Source: an uncultured Clostridia bacterium
GTDB taxonomy: Bacteria > Bacillota_A > Clostridia > Oscillospirales > Oscillospiraceae
Length of the DNA: 9,593 bases
NCBI GenBank assembly: GCA_947307375.1
Contig: CAMZIX010000046.1
Coordinates: 1 to 9,593, forward strand
Direction of reading: 5' to 3'
Position numbers and translations under genes: made by a program. The stretch's first letter is position 1. Every line of letters begins with the position of its first letter. Below, one piece after another: positions 1 to 6,617 of the stretch. Under the pieces are notes generated by a model, which searched no databases, was not told where the DNA came from, and saw only the letters and a program-made list of their open reading frames with translations.

Positions 1-169
1 GAAGCGCCAGACAATAATGGCGCTTTCCCTGCGCCAAAAAGCGGGCAAGCTGGAAGGGGATCTGATTGCCCAGCAGCGCAAGGACGAAGGCGAACCAGAA
101 ATACCGTTCTTTTTACGGGATCTTCCTGCCTCCGGATATGGTATCGTTTTGAAGAATGTCTCTATTCAT
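1..169 (-). pseudogene. 5' part of a probable membrane protein with an in-frame stop (partial)
   Basis: An ATG at 169 opens a minus-strand frame starting MNRDILQNDTISGGRKIP, stops at a TAA (113-115), and continues in the same frame without another stop to the window edge. The part after the stop (KERYFWFAFVLALLGNQIPF, then QLARFLAQGKRHYCLAL) reads like an N-terminal transmembrane helix with a basic, aromatic flank, as in PAP2-type phosphatases or other polytopic membrane proteins. The family assignment is a guess. The ATG lies 12 bases after the methyltransferase stop on the same strand, with a purine-rich AGAGG upstream, so the two were probably cotranscribed. No ATG, GTG or TTG follows the TAA at a useful position, so a simple later start does not rescue the gene. 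It could be a nonsense mutation, a sequencing error, or a short leader frame that is in phase by chance. Confidence 0.45.
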
Positions 170-181
170 AGCAGAAAACCT

Positions 182-1060
182 CTACAGCACGTATAACGTA
201 ATAGTTCCGCCGGCCGTGATCGGCAGGCTGAAAGCGGTTCGACCGTGTTCACGATCTCTTCGCCGCGCGAGTAGGGTGAGCAATATAATCCGAACCATAA
301 ACAGGGGAGTGGAGGCGAAATTGAGCTTTTCCTCCTCCGACCAGACGCGCCGCCAGACGCTCTCGTCCGCCTCGGCGGAGAGTCCGAGCGCCCCGAGCTG
401 CCGCAGGTCCCAATCCGGGCGGCGGACGTTTGAGAGAGGCAGACGGCGGGCAATATCGTCCATGACATGGAAGTTTTCTCCGACGTTCTGGTCCCATACG
501 CCCTGCTCGGCGCTGTTGAGCCTGTCGCGTTCATACGCGGCCTGCGCATCACGGTCGAAGAGATAGGCGTACCAGTTGGCGTCGAAGTTCAGCAGCAGGC
601 CGCCCGGCTTCAGCACGCGCGCCCACTCGGCGCAGGCCTGCTCCGGATGCGGCAGGTTCCAGGTCAGATTGCGGCTGATCACCGCGTCGAAGCTCGCATC
701 CGCGAAAGAGAGCGCTTCCGCGTTCATTTCCATAAAGCGGATCTCGCCGGCCAGAGTGCCGGCGTTTTCTTTTGCCTGGGCGAGCATGGCGGGCGTGAGG
801 TCGATCGCGGTCACGTCACAGCCCAGCTCCCGCAGCAAGATCGCGAAAAAGCCCGGTCCGGTGCCGACCTCGAGCACGCGCAGCTCCGCAAAGCCGCGGT
901 CGGGGAACTGCCGCGCAAGCTCGGCACGCAGACAGGCCTTCCACTTCTGCCGCTGCGCGGTATTCAGCTCCAGCCGGCTGACCTCCGAATAGCCGGAGGC
1001 GCGCCCCGTCCAATAGTCTCTGTTTTCTTCAAGGATCGTCTGTCGATTCACCGTCGTCAC
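182..1060 (-). CDS. Class I SAM-dependent methyltransferase (Methyltransf_11/UbiE-like)
   Basis: A 292-residue protein if started at the GTG at 1060, which has AAAGGG just upstream; a TTG at 1135 adds 25 residues but has no ribosome binding site. The Rossmann methyltransferase motifs are in order: motif I EVGTGPGF at about 64-71, the acidic end of strand 2 in AIDLTPAML (85-93), the motif IV region DAVISRNLTWNLPHPEQ (125-141), and the VLKPGG turn (149-154). The fold binds S-adenosylmethionine in the cytoplasm. The acceptor cannot be read from sequence. The middle to C-terminal region (NFDANWYAYLFD, about 158-169) is a cap typical of this subgroup rather than of true UbiE quinone methyltransferases. 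The last ~34 residues after FASTPLFMVRI are hydrophobic then basic (LLTLLARRRDREHG) and do not resemble the usual end of such proteins, so the tail may have been replaced. It lies upstream of the interrupted membrane protein gene on the same strand. Confidence 0.88.
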   Translation of the reverse strand: MTTVNRQTILEENRDYWTGRASGYSEVSRLELNTAQRQKWKACLRAELARQFPDRGFAELRVLEVGTGPGFFAILLRELGCDVTAIDLTPAMLAQAKENAGTLAGEIRFMEMNAEALSFADASFDAVISRNLTWNLPHPEQACAEWARVLKPGGLLLNFDANWYAYLFDRDAQAAYERDRLNSAEQGVWDQNVGENFHVMDDIARRLPLSNVRRPDWDLRQLGALGLSAEADESVWRRVWSEEEKLNFASTPLFMVRIILLTLLARRRDREHGRTAFSLPITAGGTITLYVL

Positions 1061-1139
1061 GTCGCCCTTTCTGTTTTTCTCCGTTTTAGCACGAGGGAAA
1101 GCCCGCTTACAAGTCCCCGGGGGGATTGAGATCAAAGGA

Positions 1140-1153
1140 TTTGACAGGTCAAA
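1140..1153. promoter_or_regulatory. Small palindrome upstream of the methyltransferase gene
   Basis: TTTGAC-AG-GTCAAA is a 6-bp perfect inverted repeat with a 2-base centre, about 80 bases upstream of the methyltransferase GTG. It could be a regulator site, and on the minus strand its TTGACC could serve as a -35 box, but I see no convincing -10 at the right distance. Low confidence. Confidence 0.25.
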
Positions 1154-1164
1154 AGTGAAACAGC

Positions 1165-1209
1165 GAACAGAAAAGGAGAGGCATGTTTGGATCCTCTCCT
1201 ATTCTGTTC
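1165..1209 (-). terminator. Rho-independent terminator after the glycosyltransferase gene
   Basis: Two 17-base arms (1165-1181 and 1193-1209) pair with one mismatch around an 11-base loop. On the minus strand the core stem AGGAGAGG/CCTCTCCT is followed by TTTCTGTT, the usual stem plus U-run layout. It sits 30 bases past the stop of the glycosyltransferase gene. The symmetrical outer arms (GAACAGAA/TTCTGTTC) mean it could also act against plus-strand transcription. Confidence 0.8.
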
Positions 1210-1238
1210 CCGGCAGACAACACACGTCTATTTTGAAA

Positions 1239-2549
1239 TCAGAGTTCCTGTTTTGTCAGATGGCTCAGGATATTCCGATCCATTTTCTCATCCAGGCGGC
1301 GATACGAGGATAGCTCCTCGGCGCTGAAGCCGGCAAAGCAGATGGCGGCATAATCCCGTTCCATTTGCTCCAGATCCGCCGACAGCATGGGCGCATGATA
1401 ACAATATCCTTCCGCGGGGACGTCCAGCGCGCTGTCGCGCGTGATCAGTCCGGCGGCCAGCAGCTTCGCCAGGAAAACGACCACGCTCATCCGGCTCAAG
1501 CCGGTGAATGACGCCAGCATTTCCACCGAGCAGGGCGCGTCCAGCTTTTTCATCGTATACAGGATCGACAGCTCACCTGGCTCCAGCTCATGCTTCTTCG
1601 CCAGCGTGTCAAGCAGCCGCTTTCTGCAGCGCGCGTTCAGATAGGCGGACTGAAACGGCGAGCCGTCCAGCCTCCGGTCGTAATACACCGGCTCTCCGGC
1701 TTCCGTGCCGAGTCTCTTCGTACCGGGCACAAAGGGCAGAGACAGGCTGTCCCTGCTGAACGCCAGAAGATAACTGTAGATCACCGGGAGGCGCTCCTGA
1801 TAGCCCTGCGTGTCGAACGTGCCTTTATAAAACCGGGCATAGTATCCGATGACTCCCGTTTTCATCTTGATCGTGCTGCTGAGGTTCAGGTTCTGATCGA
1901 CCAGAGAGCCTTTGGTGTAATGATAGTAATAAACGGGCGCTTTCGTGACGGCGACAGCATCCACGTGGAGAAGATACTCCAGATTGAAGATCATGTCTTC
2001 GCTGTAGCTGATGCTTTCATCCATGCGGAGAGCCTGCTTTTCGATGATCTCCCGTTTGTACAGCTTATTCCAGAGGACGCCGTAGTACAGGTCCGCCGGG
2101 CTGCGCAGCATCTCGTCCGCGAAATCCTGACGGCTCAGGATCCCGCTCTTTTCGATGGAACCCTTCTGGGAAACGTTCTCACCGACGACGCGGTAAAAGT
2201 CACCGACGACCAGCTCCACCGGATGCGCTTCCATTTCCCGGACGAGCAGCTTGGTCGATTCCATCGGCAGCCAGTCGTCCACATCCACGAATTGAATGTA
2301 GCTGCCGACTGCCTCGGCCAGACCGCGGTTGCGGGCGGAAGACGCGCCCCCGTTTGCCTTGTGGATCGCCTTCACCCGTGCGTCCTGCCGGGCATAGTCC
2401 TCCATGATCTGCAGCGAGGAATCCCGGCTCCCGTCGTCCACCAGGATCAGCTCGAAGTCGGGATAATCCTGCATCAAAATGCTGTCCACGCAGCGCTTCA
2501 AACGCTTTTCTCCGTTGTATACGGGTATGATGATGCTGACTTTATTCAT
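1239..2549 (-). CDS. GT2 glycosyltransferase fused to a C-terminal MarR-like winged-helix domain
   Basis: 436 residues. Residues 1-220 are a GT-A family 2 glycosyltransferase: the opening VSIIIPVYNGE, nucleotide-binding LILVDDGSRD (34-43), GGASSARNRGL (67-77), the metal-binding DxDD in QFVDVDDW (D89/D91/D92), WNKLYKREII (160-169) and the SEDM acidic site (183-186). It should transfer a sugar from a nucleotide sugar to a cell-surface or lipid-linked acceptor at the inner face of the membrane. There is no membrane helix of its own. From about 320 to the end the protein stops resembling a glycosyltransferase: ELEPGELSILYTM, then CSVEMLASFTGLSRMSVVVF (helix-turn-helix) and LAAGLITRD (wing), then a helical tail FSAEELSSYRRLDEKMDRNI, the order seen in MarR regulators. 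The GtrA-like gene upstream overlaps it by ATGA, indicating translational coupling. The fusion is an inference from sequence pattern; a non-DNA-binding helical role is possible. Confidence 0.9.
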   Translation of the reverse strand: MNKVSIIIPVYNGEKRLKRCVDSILMQDYPDFELILVDDGSRDSSLQIMEDYARQDARVKAIHKANGGASSARNRGLAEAVGSYIQFVDVDDWLPMESTKLLVREMEAHPVELVVGDFYRVVGENVSQKGSIEKSGILSRQDFADEMLRSPADLYYGVLWNKLYKREIIEKQALRMDESISYSEDMIFNLEYLLHVDAVAVTKAPVYYYHYTKGSLVDQNLNLSSTIKMKTGVIGYYARFYKGTFDTQGYQERLPVIYSYLLAFSRDSLSLPFVPGTKRLGTEAGEPVYYDRRLDGSPFQSAYLNARCRKRLLDTLAKKHELEPGELSILYTMKKLDAPCSVEMLASFTGLSRMSVVVFLAKLLAAGLITRDSALDVPAEGYCYHAPMLSADLEQMERDYAAICFAGFSAEELSSYRRLDEKMDRNILSHLTKQEL

Positions 2550-3094
2550 GGTTGATCCTTCTTCTTAAACAGTACATATTTCTCCAGCGGGAACAGAACG
2601 GCGAACTGAATGAGGCCGGCCGCCATCGCAGCCAGCGTCCGCGCAAACGGCGCGATCGCCGTGAGAGCCAGCTTTGCTGTGATCCATCCCTGCAGCCAGG
2701 TGGAGAACAGGATCAACAGGATCAGCGTGACCAGATAGGCGGAAAGGCCTGCGCGGGTCCCCTCGCCCTCGAAGGTGGCCTTCATGTTTATAAAGTAGCC
2801 GTAGACGTTGGCGATGAAATTGGAGAGGAAGAACGGAAGCACATAGCCCCACGTAACGACTCCGTTCACCACGTAAGGCGACGGGCCGTCAAACAGGGCC
2901 GCCGGATCGAAAATCCCCCGCAGAAAGCCCGGCAGCGGCACGCTCACGCTGTTAAAGAAAAGCGGCAGGATGTTTGCCAGCAGCAGCTGCAGCAGCGAGA
3001 CGCTGGTACTGACCAGATTGAATTTCACAAATTGCCACAGCGAATTGTTCTGATAGCGTTCATCCCATTGCTTCCAGAAAGCCGTTATCCTCAT
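2546..3094 (-). CDS. GtrA-like polytopic membrane protein
   Basis: 182 residues from the ATG at 3094. An upstream ATG at 3166 would add 24 residues, but it overlaps the Hsp20 stop and the whole Hsp20 terminator, so I reject it. Four hydrophobic segments are visible at about 21-46, 83-103, 117-137 and 152-172. The pattern WQFVKFNLVSTSVSLLQLLL, then SNFIANVYGYFINMKATF, and the ending EKYVLFKKK is that of the GtrA family (PF04138), whose members are thought to move undecaprenyl-phosphate-linked sugars across the membrane or help anchor glycosyltransferases. The insertion between helices 1 and 2 (about 47-80) is long for the family. The stop TGA overlaps the ATG of the GT2 gene, so the pair likely works together, the GT2 using or making a lipid-linked sugar. 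No clear promoter lies directly upstream; expression may need read-through from the Hsp20 unit. Confidence 0.82.
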   Translation of the reverse strand: MRITAFWKQWDERYQNNSLWQFVKFNLVSTSVSLLQLLLANILPLFFNSVSVPLPGFLRGIFDPAALFDGPSPYVVNGVVTWGYVLPFFLSNFIANVYGYFINMKATFEGEGTRAGLSAYLVTLILLILFSTWLQGWITAKLALTAIAPFARTLAAMAAGLIQFAVLFPLEKYVLFKKKDQP

Positions 3095-3123
3095 GCCCGT
3101 ACAGTCTCTTTCCTTTCCAATAA

Positions 3124-3153
3124 CAGAAAGCGCCCCGCTATCTGCGGGGCGCT
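3124..3153 (-). terminator. Rho-independent terminator after the Hsp20 gene
   Basis: Perfect 10-bp GC-rich stem (arms 3129-3138 and 3144-3153, AGCGCCCCGC/GCGGGGCGCT) with a 5-base loop, followed on the minus strand by TTTCTGTTATT. It begins 12 bases beyond the Hsp20 stop and separates this unit from the GtrA/GT2 pair. The U-run is broken, so read-through is possible. Confidence 0.8.
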
Positions 3154-3165
3154 GTTGCGGCAACA

Positions 3166-3612
3166 TTATCCCTGGATTTGGATCGACCTGCGCTCCGGCA
3201 GCTTCTTCGGCTCTTCCTTCGGGAAGTCCAGCGTCAGGACGCCGTCCTCGAATCTGGCTTTCACGTCTTCCTCGGCGACATGCTCGCCCACATAGAAGCT
3301 CCTGCTCATAGAGCCGGAATACCGCTCCTGGTGAACGATCCTGCCTTTCTTGTCCTTGCCTTCCTCATCAATGCCCTTGGTCGCTGTAATCGTCAGATAC
3401 CCGTTCTGCAGCTGCAGATCAATTTGATCTTTCTTGAAGCCCGGCAGGTCTACTTTCAGCTCATAGCCTTCATCGTGCTCCTTAAGATCTGTCTTCATCA
3501 CGCGTGCCGCATGCTTCCCATACAGCTTGCGGTCCACATCGGATTCGAAGCCCCTGAACGGAAAGTCAAACCAGTCATCAAACAAACTCTCTCCAAAAAT
3601 ACTCGGTAACAT
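3166..3612 (-). CDS. Small heat shock protein, Hsp20/alpha-crystallin family
   Basis: 148 residues, the normal bacterial Hsp20 length. Residues 1-40 are the variable N-terminal arm, rich in F/W (FGESLFDDWFDFPFRGF). The alpha-crystallin domain spans about 41-133: KTDLKEHDEGYELKVDLPGF, the ERYSGSMSRSF segment, and the A-x-x-x-x-G-V-L signature (ARFEDGVLTLDFPK, 119-132). The C-terminal I-x-I motif is IQI at 144-146, which docks neighbouring dimers. It acts as an ATP-independent holdase for unfolding proteins in the cytoplasm. The start at 3612 follows AAAGGAGG with a 9-base gap; a nearer ATG out of frame at 3621 is not used. Expression is probably under HrcA control, because a CIRCE inverted repeat covers the promoter. 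A strong hairpin follows the gene. Confidence 0.95.
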   Translation of the reverse strand: MLPSIFGESLFDDWFDFPFRGFESDVDRKLYGKHAARVMKTDLKEHDEGYELKVDLPGFKKDQIDLQLQNGYLTITATKGIDEEGKDKKGRIVHQERYSGSMSRSFYVGEHVAEEDVKARFEDGVLTLDFPKEEPKKLPERRSIQIQG

Positions 3613-3704
3613 AAGTCATGCCTCCTTTTGCAATCACTATGTTTGTTACCTGAGCAAGGGGATGGAGGTCATCCATTCGATCTCTGTTCCTTTGTTCGAT
3701 TATC

Positions 3705-3732
3705 ATTATAGCACCGTTTTTAGCACTGTCAA
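3705..3732 (-). promoter_or_regulatory. Sigma-A promoter of the Hsp20 gene
   Basis: On the minus strand: -35 TTGACA (3727-3732), 16-base spacer, -10 TATAAT (3705-3710), both perfect consensus. About 90 bases of leader separate it from the Hsp20 start codon. The -35 box lies inside the CIRCE element. Confidence 0.85.
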
Positions 3733-3746
3733 GGTGAGAGTGCTAA
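3720..3746. promoter_or_regulatory. CIRCE operator (HrcA binding site)
   Basis: Arms TTAGCACTG (3720-3728) and GAGTGCTAA (3738-3746) are separated by exactly 9 bases. This matches the CIRCE consensus (TTAGCACTC, 9 bases, GAGTGCTAA) at all but the last base of one arm. CIRCE is bound by the heat-shock repressor HrcA; hrcA is not in this window. It covers the -35 box of the Hsp20 promoter, so binding should block RNA polymerase. Confidence 0.92.
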
Positions 3747-3843
3747 AAGTGTGTGAACAATCATTGCATATTTTGTTAACTCGTACTCTTTCCCTGCGAT
3801 TGCGGCTTTGGAAAAAGGTCCAGGCGCTTTTGCAGTACAGCCT

Positions 3844-3986
3844 TTACGTGCCTCTCGGTTCTTTGTTGTCGGTGACGGCTTCTTCGAATTGTACTTCGCT
3901 GCAGTCCTCCCAGTCCTCCTGATATCCGCATCTTCGTAGGTAATCCTTTCCTCCATCAACGGCGCACGCGCCGCAGGAACAGTAGC
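3844..3986 (-). pseudogene. Truncated copy of the cysteine-rich small protein gene found at 9257-9463
   Basis: On the minus strand, the frame ending at the TAA 3844-3846 reads YCSCGACAVDGGKDYLRRCG, then YQEDWEDCSEV. This is almost the same as FCSCGACAVDGGKNYLRRCG, then YPEDWEDCSEV, in the intact gene at 9257-9463. The two diverge after SEV: here the end is QFEEAVTDNKEPRGT. The N-terminal third, including the first Cys-x-x-Cys pair and the HDF segment, is missing: in-frame sequence before YCSCG is short and preceded by a TGA. The DNA itself is recognisably similar between the two sites. This is therefore a 3' remnant of a duplicated gene, sitting between the Hsp20 promoter and the GH13 gene. 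A rescue start (TTG) just upstream cannot be excluded, but it would lack half of the presumed zinc ligands. Confidence 0.75.
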
Positions 3987-4026
3987 CAATCAACCGGAAG
4001 CATCATTGTAACACCTACATCGCTTT

Positions 4027-4056
4027 GAACTCGCGAACTCGGAAAGAACTCGGAAA
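4027..4056. repeat. Short tandem repeats upstream of the GH13 gene
   Basis: GAACTCGGAAA occurs twice head to tail (4035-4045, 4046-4056), preceded by a shorter GAACTCGC (4027-4034). The block ends about 105 bases before the GH13 start. Repeated direct half-sites ahead of a sugar-enzyme gene may be regulator sites, but slippage is equally possible. No clear promoter boxes were found between the repeats and the gene. Confidence 0.5.
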
Positions 4057-4163
4057 GAATAAACTTTTCTGCCGGATGGTTGGATTATGTCTTTTCAAAC
4101 GCGAGCATTTGCAGTATTCTTTTGTAAAGCGACAACATAGACAACATGAACGGAGGAAAAAGT

Positions 4164-5705
4164 ATGGCGGCAACATGGCTGAGCGACGCGGTCTTTTACG
4201 AGATCTATCCGCAGTCGTTCTATGACAGCAACGGCGACGGGATCGGCGATCTCAACGGGATCCGGGAAAAGCTGGACTATATCAAAAGTCTCGGCTGCAA
4301 CTCGCTTTGGATCAACCCCTGCTACGACTCGCCCTTCAAGGACGCGGGCTATGACGTGCGCGACTACCGAAAGGTGGCGGCTCGCTACGGGACGAACGAG
4401 GATCTGATCCAACTCTTCAACGCCGCGCACGAAAAGGGGATTCGCGTCCTGCTGGATCTGGTGCCGGGGCACACCTCGGAGGAGCATCCGTGGTTTCTGG
4501 AGAGCAAAAAGGCGGAGCGGAACGAGTATTCCGACCGCTATATCTGGACGGACTTCTGGATCTGCGGCGCGCAGGGGATGCCCTACATCAGCGGCGAGAG
4601 CGAGCGGAGCGGCGCGTACATCCTGAACTTTTTCAAGTGCCAGCCCGCGCTCAACTACGGCTTTCTGCACCGGACCGAGCCCTGGCAGCTGCCCGCGAAC
4701 CACCCCGCCGCGATCGCGACCCGCGAGGCGCTCAAAGACATCATGCGCTTCTGGCTCAGCCGCGGCTGCGACGGCTTCCGCGTCGATATGGCCGACTCCC
4801 TCGTGAAAAACGACGACGCGGACAAGAGCGCAACGAGCGCGGTCTGGCGCGATATCCGCCGGATGCTGGATCTGGAATTCCCGGAGGCGGTGCTGGTCTC
4901 GGAATGGGGACGGCCGCATCAGTCGCTGCGCGCGGGCTTCGACGCGGACTTTTATCTGGACTGGCGCGGCAACGGCTACAGCACCCTGCTGCGAGATTAC
5001 GAGAACCACGCCGGCGAAGACCACAGCTATTTCAAAAAGGACGCAGGCGGCAGCATCAACCGCTTCCTCGACGACTACCTGCGCCTGCTTGACGGCGCGA
5101 AGGGGCATGGCTACGTCTCCCTGATCACCGGAAACCACGACACGGTCCGGCTCCGGAAAACGCTGGAGGAAGCAGAGCTGAAGCTCGTTTATGCCTTCCT
5201 CTTTACCATGCCCGGCGTGCCCTTCCTCTATTACGGCGACGAGATCGGCATGCGCTATCTCGAGTTGCCCACAAAGGAGGGCGGCTATACCCGCACCGGC
5301 TCGCGCACGCCCATGCAGTGGTCGAGCGGGAAAAACCTCGGTTTTTCTTCCTCCGAGCCGGAAAAACTGTATCTGCCGGTCGATGCGTCCGACGACGCAC
5401 CGACGGTTGCCGGGCAGGAGGGCGATCCCGACTCTCTTCTCTCCACGGTGCGCGCCCTGCTCGCTCTGCGCCACCGGGAAAAGGATCTGCAGGCGGATGC
5501 GGCGTTCCGTGCGGTCTGCACCGAGCCGGACAAGCCCTTCGTCTATCGGCGCGGAGAGCTGACGCTCGCGCTCAATCCGAGCGGGCGGACGCTCAGCGTG
5601 ACCCTGCCCTTCGACGTCTCCAAAGCCCTGTATCAGATCGGCGAGGCGGAGCTCGACGGAAGACGGCTGAGCGTTTTGCCGCAGTCCTTTGCCGTCCTGC
5701 GCTGA
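4164..5705 (+). CDS. GH13 alpha-glucosidase/alpha-amylase family enzyme
   Basis: 513 residues from the ATG at 4164, chosen because GGAGG (4152-4156) lies 7 bases upstream; the in-frame ATG at 4146 overlaps that site. There is no signal peptide, so the enzyme is cytoplasmic and should cut short alpha-glucosides after uptake. GH13 landmarks are all present: the calcium-loop segment DSNGDGIGDL (21-30), region I DLVPGHTS (98-105), region II DGFRVDMADS (203-212) with nucleophile D208, region III VSEWGRP (245-251) with general acid E247, region IV TGNHDT (322-327) with D326, and GVPFLYYGDE (351-360). Region V is QPALN (160-164), where oligo-1,6-glucosidases have QPDLN. The C-terminal beta domain (about 420-513) is short. 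The exact linkage preference cannot be read. This is the only large plus-strand gene here and is more GC-rich than its surroundings; no transporter gene is adjacent. Confidence 0.95.
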   Translation: MAATWLSDAVFYEIYPQSFYDSNGDGIGDLNGIREKLDYIKSLGCNSLWINPCYDSPFKDAGYDVRDYRKVAARYGTNEDLIQLFNAAHEKGIRVLLDLVPGHTSEEHPWFLESKKAERNEYSDRYIWTDFWICGAQGMPYISGESERSGAYILNFFKCQPALNYGFLHRTEPWQLPANHPAAIATREALKDIMRFWLSRGCDGFRVDMADSLVKNDDADKSATSAVWRDIRRMLDLEFPEAVLVSEWGRPHQSLRAGFDADFYLDWRGNGYSTLLRDYENHAGEDHSYFKKDAGGSINRFLDDYLRLLDGAKGHGYVSLITGNHDTVRLRKTLEEAELKLVYAFLFTMPGVPFLYYGDEIGMRYLELPTKEGGYTRTGSRTPMQWSSGKNLGFSSSEPEKLYLPVDASDDAPTVAGQEGDPDSLLSTVRALLALRHREKDLQADAAFRAVCTEPDKPFVYRRGELTLALNPSGRTLSVTLPFDVSKALYQIGEAELDGRRLSVLPQSFAVLR

Positions 5706-5770
5706 AAGGCCTTGCGCACGCTGCGCAGCGGTCGGGGCGGGAAAATGACAGAGTTTTGTAGGTTAGTCAA

Positions 5771-6145
5771 TCATACTTTACAGTCTGGAAAAGAAAAAAG
5801 AACGTCTTTGGGAGATCGCCAGTTGAGAGGGCGCATAGGGAAGTCGTTTTACTTTCTGTTCCAAGCAGAGAGCTGCTTTTGGAAGTCCTCAAAGGAATAG
5901 AACTTATGCGAGGCATAGAAGTATTCATTGTCTTTACGATGGCTTCTCTCAACCTTGCCGTTGTGCCTGGGCGTAAAGGGCTTTATGAGCTTATGACGAA
6001 TACCGAGTTCCCGCAGTGTTCTTTCAAACAGTGTTTCTTTATTGGAGCATTGGGCGTTCAGACGATTGGTAAACTCGAAACCGTTGTCCGTCTGAACACA
6101 CTCGATGGCATAAGGAAAGCGCTTCATACAATGCTTGTTTTGCTT
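5771..6145 (-). pseudogene. IS481-like transposase remnant
   Basis: The minus-strand frame from about 6145 (ATG at 6127) reads CVQTDNGFEFTNR, TLRELGIRHKLIKPFTPRHN and GKVERSHRKDNEYFY, the rve/DDE core of IS481-type transposases: the second catalytic Asp is in TDNG and the catalytic Glu in VERSH. The N-terminal half, with the helix-turn-helix and the first Asp, is absent. A TAA at 5849-5851 interrupts the frame after QLSAWNRK. The same frame then continues NDFPMRPLNWRSPKDVLFSF to a TGA at 5771-5773, where intact relatives usually end, so the TAA looks like a nonsense mutation. The fragment starts within ~20 bases of the end of the DUF3021 gene. It is non-functional and marks an old insertion and deletion. 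Confidence 0.85.
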
Positions 6146-6148
6146 ACA

Positions 6149-6607
6149 TCAAAAATTCTTTTCGCTCATTTTGCGGTTGATGGCGTCGAGCTTCCGCTTT
6201 ATGGATGAATATTGTCCCAGCCAGATGGCGGCGTAAATCATAAGGAAAACGCCAAAGTAAAGCAGGACGCCGGAGACGCTGTGCTCCATCCAGTACATGC
6301 AATATGCGATCGGGAAGGTTGCCAGCGAGCAGACCAGCAGATGAGTAAGCGTCATTTTTGTCAGACTCCATTCCTCTCGCTCCCAGATAACCGACGCGCC
6401 GGCGAAGGCCGCGCCGTAAAGCAGGGAGCAGAGCGCTTGCAGGGTAACGGCGCTCAGCTCGCTGCCGCAGTCCGCCGCGAGTTCCGGCACGATCGCGCGA
6501 TAGCTTCCTCCGCCGAGCGCGTAGGAGATAGCGATGGAAATGATCGTGCTTATTGCAAGGCCAATCGGCGCGCCGAGCAAAGCTCTCATAATGATCTTTT
6601 TCTTCAT
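6149..6607 (-). CDS. DUF3021 family four-helix membrane protein
   Basis: 152 residues from the ATG at 6607, preceded by TGAGGG at a 7-base gap. Four hydrophobic segments are visible at about 9-30, 52-74, 84-105 and 112-131, followed by a basic, charged cytoplasmic tail (SSIKRKLDAINRKMSEK). Size, topology and its place directly after a LytTR gene match the DUF3021 family (PF11457). Proteins of this family are typically coded next to LytTR regulators, and related membrane partners are known to hold the regulator inactive at the membrane; that role here is inference. The gap to the LytTR stop is 10 bases, with the ribosome binding site overlapping the LytTR stop codon. An in-frame upstream start at 6685 lies within the LytTR gene and is rejected. 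Confidence 0.85.
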   Translation of the reverse strand: MKKKIIMRALLGAPIGLAISTIISIAISYALGGGSYRAIVPELAADCGSELSAVTLQALCSLLYGAAFAGASVIWEREEWSLTKMTLTHLLVCSLATFPIAYCMYWMEHSVSGVLLYFGVFLMIYAAIWLGQYSSIKRKLDAINRKMSEKNF

Positions 6608-6617
6608 AGATAAACCC

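Noticed and set aside
17..196. Plus-strand frame starting MALSLRQKAGKLEG
   Set aside because: It lies antisense to the hydrophobic, operon-placed minus frame, has no ribosome binding site, and looks like no known protein.
467..1129. Long plus-strand frame opposite the methyltransferase
   Set aside because: It is the antisense of a gene with clear methyltransferase motifs; its length reflects high GC.
1590..2555. 321-codon plus-strand frame opposite the glycosyltransferase
   Set aside because: Antisense of a well-supported GT2 gene; composition lacks recognisable domains.
3095..3166. Longer GtrA-like protein starting at the ATG at 3166
   Set aside because: The extra 24 codons read through the Hsp20 terminator hairpin; the ATG at 3094 is better placed.
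3729..3989. 86-codon minus frame starting MATVPAARAPLM
   Set aside because: It is the wrong frame over the truncated cysteine-rich gene; the frame one base over carries the recognisable protein.
4095..5474. 459-codon minus-strand frame opposite the GH13 gene
   Set aside because: Antisense of a complete GH13 enzyme; rich in R, V, A and H as expected from reverse-reading GC-rich codons.
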